DNA from: Synechococcus sp. PCC 7336
GTDB taxonomy: Bacteria; Cyanobacteriota; Cyanobacteriia; Thermostichales; PCC-7336
Direction: 5' to 3'
Length of the DNA: 64,000 bases
Assembly: GCF_000332275.1 (NCBI RefSeq)
Contig: NZ_CM001776.1
Span: 186,001-250,000 of the forward strand
A model generated the notes under the pieces. That model ran no database searches. It saw only the letters and a list, made by a program, of their open reading frames with translations, and was not told the DNA's origin. Both the position numbers and the translations under genes were made by a program. Positions within the stretch are counted from its first letter, which is position 1; every line of letters starts with the position of its first letter. Shown here piece by piece: positions 52,676 through 61,305 of the stretch.

Positions 52676-53824
52676 CTAGTAATCTACCCCTCGCTTCAGA
52701 TCGGCCCCTTGCTCTGCATAATGCTTGTGGCAGACCATCTCGGAGTGAACCGTCGCCAAATCGAAATAGGGCAAAGAATCGTGGCAGCGCCCCGTAATAA
52801 TCACCTCCGTATCCCGAGGCTTGCGCAGTAGTGCCTGCACAATCGGGTCGGGCTCCAGTAATTCCAGATCCACCGTCGGATTCAGTTCGTCCAAAATAAT
52901 GGTTTTATACAAGCCAGAGGCGATCGCCGCCTTGGCCAACTCCCAGCCGCGTTCGGCCTCGACGTAGTCAATTTCCTGCTGCTTGCCCCGCCACACAATC
53001 GCATCTCGACCGCAGCGCTGGTGATCTACTAAGTGGGGATAAATCTCCCGCAAAGCTCGAATGGCAGCATCTTCGGTATAGCCTGCCCCCCCCTTGAGCC
53101 ACTGCATAATCAAGACGCGGTGGGAAAGGTCTTTGCTAATGCCCCGACCGATCGCCTGCAGCGCTCGTCCCAAAGCGCTGGTGGATTTTCCCTTGCCGGC
53201 CCCTGTGTAAATCTCGATGCCGCTAAAGGGATGCGCCGCACCATTGCCATTGGTTGCGGAGGGCGTCTCTACTGCCCGCACCCGACGCATTTCGGAATGT
53301 AGGTCGGCCAGCTCGATAATGGCTTGGGGTGCCCCCCGTCCGGTGACAATCACCTCCATCGCGTGCGGCTTGCGCTTGAGGGTGGCGACCACTTCATCGA
53401 CTGGCAACAAGCCCAAATCGAGAATGGGATTGAGTTCGTCTAACACCACCACTGAATAGAAGCCCGAAGCGAGTGCCCCTTTGGCCACATCCCAGCCGCG
53501 ACGGGCCTCTTGGCGATCGAACTTGGTAATCTCGTCCGGGCCAAAAAATTCGCCGCGCCCGGTGCGCAACTGGTCGATTAGGTGGGGAAAGCCCCGCTGC
53601 AATGCCTCGATCGCCGAATCTTCTGCATACTGACGACCCGGCCCTTTCAAAAACCGCATCAACAACACTCGGCTGGGCACCCGATCTTCAATCCCTAAGC
53701 CAATCGAGCGCAAGACCACCCCGAGGGCTGCCTGGGATTTTCCCTTGCCCTCGCCATCGTAAACGTGGATTTGTCCCCGGCGGCGGTTTTGAGACTGAGC
53801 GGTGAGAATACCAATATCGGCCAT
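52676..53824 (-). CDS. Tandem-domain cob(I)yrinic acid a,c-diamide adenosyltransferase
   Basis: 382 residues from ATG 53822-53824; the frame continues upstream to 53929. Two BtuR/CobO domains follow each other: P-loop GEGKGKSQAA with VVLDELNPIL and EVIVTGRGAP, then GAGKGKSTSA with IILDELNPTV and EVIITGRCHD. BtuR-type enzymes transfer adenosyl from ATP to corrinoids. Duplicated forms of this length occur in cyanobacteria. Both Walker motifs are intact in each half. Confidence 0.85.
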   Translation of the reverse strand: MADIGILTAQSQNRRRGQIHVYDGEGKGKSQAALGVVLRSIGLGIEDRVPSRVLLMRFLKGPGRQYAEDSAIEALQRGFPHLIDQLRTGRGEFFGPDEITKFDRQEARRGWDVAKGALASGFYSVVVLDELNPILDLGLLPVDEVVATLKRKPHAMEVIVTGRGAPQAIIELADLHSEMRRVRAVETPSATNGNGAAHPFSGIEIYTGAGKGKSTSALGRALQAIGRGISKDLSHRVLIMQWLKGGAGYTEDAAIRALREIYPHLVDHQRCGRDAIVWRGKQQEIDYVEAERGWELAKAAIASGLYKTIILDELNPTVDLELLEPDPIVQALLRKPRDTEVIITGRCHDSLPYFDLATVHSEMVCHKHYAEQGADLKRGVDY

Positions 53825-54108
53825 CGGACCTGCCATCCCTCTGCGTTCATCGATCCTACTAACCCCTTTGCTGGCCGTTATATCGGCTCCCGCAGCAAAG
53901 TTAGCGCGCTTCACCCCCAGCATAGCCACATCCCCTTCAAAACCGGGTTCGTTTATAGAGCAACTTTATGTATCTACCTATGCTGAATCTCGCTCGGGCA
54001 AATCTACCTAGTCTGTCAGGCTTTTGCGATCGCAGGTGCAGGCAAATGCAGCATTGGTGCTCGTAGAGTGGCAGAATGGGGAGCGGTTGGCTAGTTGGCA
54101 GGCAAAGA

Positions 54109-55038
54109 ATGCGTATCCTTGCATTGGTTCCCGGCGATGTTAGCGAGCAGATTCTGTTCTTTCCCGCGCTGCAGGCTTTGCGGGAGCGGTACCCCAGCGC
54201 CAAGATTCACGCGATTGTCGAGCCCCAGGCAATGGCAGCCTACGAGGTCTGTGCCTCGGTCGATGCGGTGATGCCGTTTGGCTTTAAAGAATCCCTCAGC
54301 CTCGCTGACCTGGGAGATTTGCTGGGTCGCATGCGGGATACCTATTACGATGTGGCGATTGTGCTCGGTGACGATGCCTGGTTGCGATTTTTTGTCTGGC
54401 TGTCCGGCATTCCCAAACGGGTGGGTTACCGGGGCAAAGCCAATTTCTTGCTGACGGACGCGATCGCCCCTCCCTCCGGTCAATACGCGGCCAGTGCCTA
54501 CTGCGATCTCCTGCAAGCATTGGGCCTTTCTGCCACCTCTCCCCTCCCCCAAATCCGCTTGAAGAAAGTAGACCTCAGCTGGGCCGAACGGGAACGCGAT
54601 CGCCTGTTGGGTAAAACAGATCGAGATTACCTCCTGCTCTATCCGGGCAGCGAGTATCCGGTATCGAGTTGGGTAAAGATTGCCAAAATTTTCTTTGAGA
54701 AGCGACCCGAGTTGCCGGTTGTTGTCATTGTCGGCCCAGAAGAGGAGGACGTTGTCGAGCAATTTAAGGCGGATGCGCCGGATTTACCGGTGATGCGTCC
54801 TGCAGGGGTGGGGGAATTTGCGGCGGCGATTGCTGGAGCCTCTTTGCTACTAGCGCCTGACAGTGCCCCCCTGCAGCTAGCTGTGGCTACCCAAACGCCG
54901 GTTGTCGGTTTATTCGGTTCTAGCGATCCGGCCAGAGAATTGCCCGCTGAAGGGCCGTTCCGCGCGGTGCGATCGAACAATGGCAAGCTCTCTTCCATTA
55001 CTGCCGAACAGGCGATCGAAGCCGTCTTCCCTAGTTAG
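54109..55038 (+). CDS. Glycosyltransferase family 9 (heptosyltransferase-like)
   Basis: 309 residues from ATG 54109. MRILALVPGDVSEQILFFPALQALRERYPSAKI at the N-terminus, LLLYPGSEYPVSSWVKIAKIFFEKRP in the middle, and ASLLLAPDSAPLQLAVATQTPVVGLFGSSDP at the C-terminus are the GT9 nucleotide-sugar motifs. It probably transfers a sugar to lipopolysaccharide or another surface glycan; the exact donor is unknown. Confidence 0.85.
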   Translation: MRILALVPGDVSEQILFFPALQALRERYPSAKIHAIVEPQAMAAYEVCASVDAVMPFGFKESLSLADLGDLLGRMRDTYYDVAIVLGDDAWLRFFVWLSGIPKRVGYRGKANFLLTDAIAPPSGQYAASAYCDLLQALGLSATSPLPQIRLKKVDLSWAERERDRLLGKTDRDYLLLYPGSEYPVSSWVKIAKIFFEKRPELPVVVIVGPEEEDVVEQFKADAPDLPVMRPAGVGEFAAAIAGASLLLAPDSAPLQLAVATQTPVVGLFGSSDPARELPAEGPFRAVRSNNGKLSSITAEQAIEAVFPS

Positions 55039-55159
55039 CAAATCAGATAGGGCGATCTGAATGGAGTCTCTCCCTCTTTTGTCATATTGGGACTCAAAGA
55101 GGGATATAAAAGTGACAGTTAGGGTAAAATATAAAATCAAGATACTAGTATTGACAAAG

Positions 55160-55435
55160 ATGAAGAACTACTTATCACTAGTCAAAAACTGGGGTAGGCG
55201 AAAAAAACTAGGGACTGATGCGAAGTCCTCCCGAAGGGAGCGAGAGCCTGGTAGGTATTTCACGTACAACAAGGTCTTAAGTATCAGCAGAAACATAAGC
55301 GCTAGCGGCAAGGCCGAATATATATCCCCCCGCTTATCTATTTTTGCGAGTGGTGGGAGAGCTAGATCTGGTGCTGAAATCAAGGAAGCATACATGAAAG
55401 CCTCTCGGAAGCTAGAAAAGCCATGCCAGAAATAG
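55160..55435 (+). CDS. Doubtful ORF, 91 aa, upstream of the 165-aa gene
   Basis: ATG 55160 opens a basic, Ser-rich frame (SRREREPGRYFTYNKVLSIS, RNISASGKAEYISPRLSIFA) that ends inside the next gene with a 13-bp overlap. No ribosome site is clear and no family is known. The opposite strand is also open over 55168-55518, so coding potential is uncertain. Confidence 0.3.
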   Translation: MKNYLSLVKNWGRRKKLGTDAKSSRREREPGRYFTYNKVLSISRNISASGKAEYISPRLSIFASGGRARSGAEIKEAYMKASRKLEKPCQK

Positions 55436-55920
55436 AGCATGACTGCGTTTACGAAAAGCTGGTTGAAAATAAGAATGACATACTTGGCATCTTTGCTTAC
55501 TCGATATACAAGAGGCAAGAAGTTGAGTATCTCAGAAGCTTTGAAGAAAAGAAAGGTCGCCCTCTACAGCCTCAAGATATGCGCGATTTTCGCGAGCTAT
55601 GCAGTAGTGATACTCAGCTCGATCTCTACAAATCTCAAGCTATTCGGCTGTCTCAAAACTTTTTGGACGAGGCTCTGGCTGAAGATCTAGAGGAACGAGA
55701 AGTACAATACTCAGAGCGAATCCATGCTGAATTATCAAAGATAAAGACAGGTTTTTGGATGGGTGCAGCACAAAGCTTATTTGGTTCAGTATTGTTCGTG
55801 ATTTTCGTTGGCTTCATCGCATTCTTTTCCTGGAGTTATGGGAGGGGATTAGAAGATACCATCGAATCTATTTTTGATGTTGAAATCATACCTAGACAGC
55901 CTGTTATTCCCTCTGAATAA
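55423..55920 (+). CDS. Hypothetical protein with C-terminal membrane helix, 165 aa
   Basis: The N-terminal 125 residues are charged and helical (VYEKLVENKNDILGIFAYSIYKRQEVEYL, SQNFLDEALAEDLEEREV). A single helix at about 120-140 (AAQSLFGSVLFVIFVGFIAFFSWSYG) anchors it with a short acidic tail. It is AT-rich relative to GT9 upstream and lacks GCGATCGC motifs. No family is recognised with certainty; membrane-tethered effector or accessory function is possible but unproven. Confidence 0.6.
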   Translation: MPEIEHDCVYEKLVENKNDILGIFAYSIYKRQEVEYLRSFEEKKGRPLQPQDMRDFRELCSSDTQLDLYKSQAIRLSQNFLDEALAEDLEEREVQYSERIHAELSKIKTGFWMGAAQSLFGSVLFVIFVGFIAFFSWSYGRGLEDTIESIFDVEIIPRQPVIPSE

Positions 55921-56009
55921 TCCTTTTTCGATTTTGCTAAATTCGCGGAGATCGGTGCATCGTGGCAAAACTTCTAGGACTGCCCCTGTAGTGGTAGGGG
56001 TCTAAGGCG

Positions 56010-56162
56010 TTGGGATGGGTGGCCATTGGCGGGGCGATCGCCCTCATTTTTGCCAGCGGTGCTGTGATTCTGCGACCCACCAGTCTGTGGCAATTTTTTG
56101 TCTCTTTCCTGGCTTTCACTGGCGGCTACGAACTCTTCACCAAAGGGAAAATTCGTCTGTAG
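56010..56162 (+). CDS. Small conserved cyanobacterial membrane protein, 50 aa
   Basis: TTG 56010 with TAAGG directly upstream opens 50 codons to TAG 56160-56162. The product LGWVAIGGAIALIFASGAVI, LRPTSLWQFFVSFLAFTGGY, ELFTKGKIRL has two membrane helices. Its WQFxxSFLAFTGGY...KGKIRL end resembles a small protein I recognise from many cyanobacteria. Function unknown. The start codon could also be GTG 56019. Confidence 0.6.
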   Translation: MGWVAIGGAIALIFASGAVILRPTSLWQFFVSFLAFTGGYELFTKGKIRL

Positions 56163-56476
56163 AGCAATCTACTGCCTGCACGGCGGGCAGCTTGCGATAT
56201 CGTAATAAAGGTGGGGCCATCCCGCCATGATGGGAATTGTTGTTTTTGCCTTAGGCTCTGCAGTTGACATCGCGGGCTGGACCGGTCGCCTCAGCTCCGA
56301 GGGAGACAAGACTAGAGTTAATCTCACCAAACATGCCTTCTAAGCCAAGATAGGGAACCCTCCTCCTGCTGTTGCGAACGAGCTACCATCGGGAACAGTA
56401 TATAGAGACCCACGCTGGGTTTGCGTTTAGAATCGGCAAGAGACGAGAGTTTCCCCCTGCAGTTTGAGGAATCGAG
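56163..56476. other. Intergenic, nothing firm
   Basis: A 38-codon frame from ATG 56227 to TAA 56341 (MMGIVVFALGSAVDIAGWTG) is too short and unsupported to call. The region likely holds the promoter of the TPR gene. Confidence 0.35.
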
Positions 56477-57370
56477 ATGAATTGGAACCCGATGAAGCCC
56501 GCGATCGCCGCCAGCTTATTGGTCTTGGGCACAGTCCTCAACATCCCTGCCGTTTCTGCCCAGGTTCTACAGCGAACGACGGTTCCCAATCCTCAACTCT
56601 TAGAGCATCAAGGACTGCAACTGGCTGGCGATGCTTTGCGTCTGGCTCAATTCGGCCAAACAGAGGCGGCGATCGGCCGGATTGAATTGGCGGCTCAACT
56701 CAGCCCCAACAACCCCGATATTCTGACTGTGCTGGGGCGGCTTTATCTGCAGGAAGGAGAGTATAACCGTGCTATTGCCACCTTCAACCGTGCCCGTCCC
56801 CTCGCCCCGCAGAGCCCCGACCTGCTACTCTCTCTCGGATCGGCCTACGTGCGCCAAGGGAGTTACTTTGCTGCCTTAGATGCCCTCAATCGCGGTTTGG
56901 CCATCGAACCCGACAGCCTCAGCGGTCTATTCGATTTGGGCAACACCCACCTCCTGCTCGAAAATTACGATCGGGCACTCGAGGCTTACGAGCGATCGCT
57001 GGAAATCGATGCTGAATTTTGGCCCTCCATCAACAACATCGGCCTGTTGGAATACCAGCGGGGGAATCTAGACCTGGCGATCGACAAGTTTGAAGCGAGT
57101 ATCGCCATTGACGACACTGCTGCCGAACCTTTACTTGCCTTAGCCACTGCCCTCTACATTCAAGGGGAAACCGAGCGGGCGATCGAACTGGGGGCGCGGG
57201 CCATGCAACTGGACTTTACCTACGGCAACCTGCAAACCCTGCGGGATAACCTTTGGGGCGAAGCCCTCATCCGGGACGTTCGGGTGCTCTTGGGGACTGA
57301 AGCGGTGCGAGATGCCCTCAACCAGGCGCGCGCGGATAGCCAGTTGCAAGAGCTGGATGGAACGTTTTAG
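56477..57370 (+). CDS. Exported tetratricopeptide-repeat protein
   Basis: 297 residues. A signal peptide at 1-28 (ending PAVSAQ) is followed by about five TPR units (LTVLGRLYLQEGEYNRAIATFNRARPLAPQ, LLLSLGSAYVRQGSYFAALDALNRGLAIEP, and so on). TPR proteins serve as scaffolds; the partner is unknown. The gene lies just upstream of kaiA on the same strand, with 162 bp between. Confidence 0.85.
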   Translation: MNWNPMKPAIAASLLVLGTVLNIPAVSAQVLQRTTVPNPQLLEHQGLQLAGDALRLAQFGQTEAAIGRIELAAQLSPNNPDILTVLGRLYLQEGEYNRAIATFNRARPLAPQSPDLLLSLGSAYVRQGSYFAALDALNRGLAIEPDSLSGLFDLGNTHLLLENYDRALEAYERSLEIDAEFWPSINNIGLLEYQRGNLDLAIDKFEASIAIDDTAAEPLLALATALYIQGETERAIELGARAMQLDFTYGNLQTLRDNLWGEALIRDVRVLLGTEAVRDALNQARADSQLQELDGTF

Positions 57371-57484
57371 GGAGATTGGACGGTTGCAGCTTCGCTCTCT
57401 TGCGAGCTCTATGACTCTCGACCGACTGCCTAATGCTCGGTAAGGGTTATGCAGACTGCATTCGAGCTTGTATGCTACCAAATG

Positions 57485-57490
57485 TATACT
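57485..57490 (+). promoter_or_regulatory. Candidate -10 element upstream of kaiA
   Basis: TATACT at 57485-57490, 43 bp before the kaiA GTG, is a good -10 hexamer in an AT-rich stretch. A matching -35 box is not evident, so this is tentative. Confidence 0.3.
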
Positions 57491-57532
57491 ATCGATAAGA
57501 TAAGTTAACAATGCTCTTTTGGTGGCTACTCA

Positions 57533-58453
57533 GTGTCCCCACCCCCTCTACGCGTCTGTCTCTACCAATCCGATCGAGCATTCTTCCCATCGGCTGACAA
57601 GGGTGGCTGGAAGGCTCAGTTGCAGTCCGAGCCTTTTGATTTGAAGGAATTTGGCGAAGCCAAGTCGCTCTCGTGCCACCTGCAGGGGGGCAGCGAGCTC
57701 GTTGACTGTCTCGTCCTCGTCTCCGAAGAGCTCGGCACCATTGCTGCTGTCGGCGATTTGCTGGTGGAACGAGGACTGTTTTTGCCGACAATTGTCATTG
57801 CTGCAGCCACCTCCCCAACGGCCTGCAATTTAACCGATCGCAAGGCTGGTGCCGTCTATCACAAAGCTGTTTCCATGATGTTAGTGTCGTCAGCCGAGCA
57901 ATTAGCCCAAGTCAATTGGGTGGAGGAGATCGAACGGGCGATCGCCCTGTTTTTGCAGCAATCCCCCAATGGCGTGCGGCTAGATCCCCATCCAACCCCC
58001 GCCCCCAATCAGATACGGCAGCAACAACGCCGACTGGCAGAAAAGCTGCAGGAGCGGCTAGGGTATGCAGGTGTCTATTACAAGCGCGATACCGACCGGT
58101 TCTACCGCCACCTGCCTGCGGAGGAGCAACAGGAATTGATGGCACGCCTGGAAACGTTGTATCGCGGCATTGTCTTGGAGTACTTTCAAGCCCCCGATCG
58201 CGTCAATCCGCTGATTGATGAATTTGCCGCCCTCGCTTTTTTGGCGGACTTGAGTGTGTCGCAAGTGCTGGAATTGCACATGCAGCTCATGGATAATTTT
58301 GCCAAGCAGCTCAAGCTAGAGGGACGTAGTGAGGAGATTGTCTTGGACTATCGCATTACCCTAATTGATGCGATCGCTCATTTGAGCGAAATGTACCGGC
58401 GATCGATTCCCCGATCGCCTCAAACCGCTCGGCAGCAGGGGGATAGGCCGTGA
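57533..58453 (+). CDS. kaiA: Circadian clock protein KaiA
   Basis: 306 residues from GTG 57533. The N-terminal half (about 1-150) is the pseudo-receiver domain, and the C-terminal half is the KaiC-binding four-helix bundle ([73 protein letters not shown]). KaiA stimulates KaiC autophosphorylation by binding its C-terminal tail. It is full length, somewhat longer than the 284-residue S. elongatus protein. Its stop overlaps the kaiB start (GTGA). Confidence 0.95.
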   Translation: MSPPPLRVCLYQSDRAFFPSADKGGWKAQLQSEPFDLKEFGEAKSLSCHLQGGSELVDCLVLVSEELGTIAAVGDLLVERGLFLPTIVIAAATSPTACNLTDRKAGAVYHKAVSMMLVSSAEQLAQVNWVEEIERAIALFLQQSPNGVRLDPHPTPAPNQIRQQQRRLAEKLQERLGYAGVYYKRDTDRFYRHLPAEEQQELMARLETLYRGIVLEYFQAPDRVNPLIDEFAALAFLADLSVSQVLELHMQLMDNFAKQLKLEGRSEEIVLDYRITLIDAIAHLSEMYRRSIPRSPQTARQQGDRP

Positions 58454-58773
58454 ATACTCCTCGCAAAGCTTACGTGCTCAAACTCTACGTTGCTGGCCGA
58501 ACGACCAATTCGGTTCGTGCCATCCGTACTCTACAGGACATTCTGGAAACTGAATTCCAGGGGGTCTACAGTCTCAAGGTGATCGACGTGGTTAAAAATC
58601 CGCGTTTGGCCGAAGAGGACAAGATTTTGGCCACACCCACATTAGCTAAGATTTTGCCACCGCCAGTCCGTAAAATCATTGGGGATCTATCCGATCGCGA
58701 AAAGGTGCTGATCGGCCTCGACCTCCTCTACGAAGAGCTTGAGGACATCAGCTATATCGAGGAGGACGTTTAA
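58450..58773 (+). CDS. kaiB: Circadian clock protein KaiB
   Basis: 107 residues from GTG 58450, overlapping the kaiA stop. [45 protein letters not shown] and [36 protein letters not shown] are diagnostic. KaiB is a fold-switching protein that binds the KaiC CI ring and sequesters KaiA at night. kaiC begins 1 bp after its stop. Confidence 0.97.
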   Translation: MNTPRKAYVLKLYVAGRTTNSVRAIRTLQDILETEFQGVYSLKVIDVVKNPRLAEEDKILATPTLAKILPPPVRKIIGDLSDREKVLIGLDLLYEELEDISYIEEDV

Positions 58774-58774
58774 G

Positions 58775-60397
58775 ATGAACAGTCCCAACCCACCGTCTTC
58801 ACCCCAGAACGATGCTGCGAGCTCTCTGGCAGAACCTCGAACTCAGGTCTATCCTCAAAATCTGTATCCCAGCGAGGTTTATAAAAAAGGTATCCCTAAA
58901 ATTCGCTCGGCCATTGAGGGCTTTGACGATATCAGTCACGGTGGCTTGCCCATCGGACGCACTACCCTCGTCAGCGGCACCTCCGGCACGGGCAAAACGT
59001 TGTTCTGCGTGCAGTTTATCTATAACGGCATCACGCAGTTTAACGAACCGGGAATTATTGTCACCTTTGAAGAATCTCCCGCAGACATTATCAAAAATGC
59101 TTACAGTTTTGGCTGGGACCTGCAAGAGTTGATCGATCGCGACAAGCTCTTCATTCTCGACGCCTCTCCCGACCCCGAAGGCTACGAGGTCTCGGGAGCA
59201 TTCGACCTATCGGCCTTAATCGAGCGGATTCAGTACGCGATCGCAAAATATAAGGCCAAACGGGTGGCAGTCGATACGGTGACGGCGGTTTTCCATCAAT
59301 ACGATGCTTCCGATGTGGTGCGTCGGGAATTATTTCGACTGACAGCCCGCCTCAAGAAGTGCGATGTCACCACTGTCATGAGTACCGAACGGATCGAAGA
59401 GTATGGGGCGATCGCCCGCTTTGGGGTGGAAGAATTCGTCTCCGATAATGTTGTGATTGTGCGCAACGTGCTGGAAGGAGAAAAGCGTCGCCGCACTATC
59501 GAGATTTTGAAGCTGCGCGGCACGACTCACATGAAGGGAGAATATCCCTTCACCATGACCCACGAGGGCATCAATATCTTCCCACTGGGGGCAATGCAAC
59601 TAACACAGCGCTCTTCCAACGTGCGTGTCTCTTCGGGGGTTCCCAAGTTGGATGAAATGTGTGGGGGTGGGTTTTTCCGCGATTCCATCATCTTGGCAAC
59701 GGGAGCCACAGGCACGGGCAAAACTTCGCTGGTCTCGAAATTTTTGGAAGAGGGCTGCAAGCAGAAGGAAAAAGCGATTCTGTTTGCTTATGAAGAATCG
59801 CGCGCGCAGCTATCGCGCAACGCCTCCTCTTGGGGCATCGATCTCGAAGCGATGGAGAAGAGTGGCTTGCTCAAGATTATTTGCGCCTATCCCGAATCCG
59901 CCGGACTCGAAGATCACCTGCAGATCATTAAGTCGCAGATCGCCCACTTCAAACCCAAACGATTGGCGATCGACTCTCTCTCTGCCCTAGCTCGCGGTGT
60001 CAGCTCCAATGCCTTTCGTCAGTTTGTCATTGGCGTGACGGGGTTTGCCAAACAAGAAGAGATCACGGGCTTCTTTACCAATACCACCGATCAATTCATG
60101 GGCTCCCATTCCATCACGGAATCCCATATCTCCACCATTACCGACACCATTATCCTGTTGCAATATGTCGAAATTCGTGGCGAAATGTCGCGGGCCGTCA
60201 ACGTCTTTAAGATGCGCGGCTCCTGGCACGACAAGGGCATTCGCGAATATATCATCAGCGATCGCGGTGCAGAAATTAAAGACTCCTTCCGTGGCTTCGA
60301 AGGGATCATCAGTGGTTCGCCCACCCGCATCGAGTTCAACGAAAAGAACGAACTGTCTCGCATCGTTCGCGGCGTTCAGCCCATAGAGGATGATTGA
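58775..60397 (+). CDS. kaiC: Circadian clock ATPase/kinase KaiC
   Basis: 540 residues from ATG 58775. CI has Walker A GTSGTGKT and the catalytic Glu pair in VTFEESP; CII has GATGTGKT and FAYEESR. The phosphorylation site is ESHISTITDT with Ser453 and Thr454, equivalent to Ser431/Thr432 of S. elongatus, and Thr448 equivalent to Thr426. The N-terminus is about 22 residues longer than in S. elongatus (MNSPNPPSSPQNDAASSLAE before the conserved PKIRSAIEGFDD). The C-terminal tail needed for KaiA binding (ELSRIVRGVQ) is present. Confidence 0.97.
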   Translation: MNSPNPPSSPQNDAASSLAEPRTQVYPQNLYPSEVYKKGIPKIRSAIEGFDDISHGGLPIGRTTLVSGTSGTGKTLFCVQFIYNGITQFNEPGIIVTFEESPADIIKNAYSFGWDLQELIDRDKLFILDASPDPEGYEVSGAFDLSALIERIQYAIAKYKAKRVAVDTVTAVFHQYDASDVVRRELFRLTARLKKCDVTTVMSTERIEEYGAIARFGVEEFVSDNVVIVRNVLEGEKRRRTIEILKLRGTTHMKGEYPFTMTHEGINIFPLGAMQLTQRSSNVRVSSGVPKLDEMCGGGFFRDSIILATGATGTGKTSLVSKFLEEGCKQKEKAILFAYEESRAQLSRNASSWGIDLEAMEKSGLLKIICAYPESAGLEDHLQIIKSQIAHFKPKRLAIDSLSALARGVSSNAFRQFVIGVTGFAKQEEITGFFTNTTDQFMGSHSITESHISTITDTIILLQYVEIRGEMSRAVNVFKMRGSWHDKGIREYIISDRGAEIKDSFRGFEGIISGSPTRIEFNEKNELSRIVRGVQPIEDD

Positions 60398-60418
60398 GGC
60401 TGCTGTGTAACCTGCACA

Positions 60419-60586
60419 ACCTGAGTTCGATGGCTCTGCGTGCCCTCACCCCCGGCCCCTCTCCCTGGGAAGAGGGGAGCAATAGCCGCAAATCTTGACT
60501 GGATTTTGTTCTTCTGGCCCAAAGTTATGGTTGATGCCACGCTTCGCAAGGGGGGATGGGAGCCCAGACGCTTGTCGAACTGACGT
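60419..60586. repeat. Dispersed about 167-bp repeat, full copy
   Basis: Ends ACCTGAGTTCGATGGC and (reverse complement) ACGTCAGTTCGACAAGC are imperfect inverted repeats. The interior contains CCCTCACCCCCGGCCCCTC, an AGCCGCAAATCTTG block and CCACGCTTCGCAAGG. The inverted full copy is at 43116-43281; partial copies are at 30834 and 47893. It lies between kaiC and the nuclease-like gene. Confidence 0.75.
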
Positions 60587-60646
60587 TGCACAAAGCGCGA
60601 GAGCTTGGGTTTGATAGCATAGGCACAAACCTGTACGTTCGTCTCT

Positions 60647-61285
60647 ATGTCACTTGCGATTACTGAGGCTATTACGACTCTCGCCGAAGCAGAACGACGC
60701 TTTAATCTAGCGCGAACTGAAGATGAAACGTTTTTCTCAGAATGGCAGGCGGATTTACCGACACTTGCGATCGCCGAGCAGGTAGCTCTGGATGAATTGC
60801 GACGGCGATATTTATATCAACGGTCTGCAGGGCAGTTATTAGAAGGAACTGTCACGCTATTATTAGCTTCTCCATTGCTAGCAATTGCAGGTTTTTACGA
60901 CCCACCGTTTAAGGTACGGGCAGAGAACTCGGTGCAGTTGACGCTGGAGGATGGGGAAGAGGTATTGAAAGGGCGAATAGATGTGCTGGTGTTGTTCGAT
61001 CGGCTGTGGGTAATTGTCTTGGAGTCGAAGAAAACAGCATTGTCAGTTTGGGCGGCTTTGCCCCAAACGCTTGCTTATCTCGTGGCAAACCCTCAGCCCG
61101 CACAACCCAGCTTTGGCATGCTGACCAATGGGGATGACATTTTATTTGTAAAACTGGCGCAACGGTCACACCGGAACTATGCGCTTTCGCGCGTGTTTGC
61201 ACCGTTTACCTCAAATCGAGAGCTCTACACTGTTTTGCAGATCTTGAAGTGCATCGGTCGGGAAATCGGAGAGAAAGCGAGCTAG
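60647..61285 (+). CDS. HsdR-N-like restriction-nuclease-fold protein
   Basis: 212 residues. The PD-(D/E)XK core is LKGRIDVLVLFDRLWVIVLESKK at about 105-127 (Asp, then E-x-K), flanked by helices as in the N-terminal nuclease domain of type I restriction subunit R. There is no helicase or methylase domain and no adjacent hsdM/hsdS, so it is a stand-alone relative. Similar single-domain proteins are common in cyanobacteria. Confidence 0.75.
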   Translation: MSLAITEAITTLAEAERRFNLARTEDETFFSEWQADLPTLAIAEQVALDELRRRYLYQRSAGQLLEGTVTLLLASPLLAIAGFYDPPFKVRAENSVQLTLEDGEEVLKGRIDVLVLFDRLWVIVLESKKTALSVWAALPQTLAYLVANPQPAQPSFGMLTNGDDILFVKLAQRSHRNYALSRVFAPFTSNRELYTVLQILKCIGREIGEKAS

Positions 61286-61305
61286 GCAATCGCCTTTCGA
61301 GGCCG

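Noticed and set aside
55168-55518. Minus-strand ORF of 116 aa as a membrane protein gene
   Set aside because: It is antisense to the better-supported 165-aa gene start and lacks a ribosome site; the hydrophobic look can come from AT-rich DNA.
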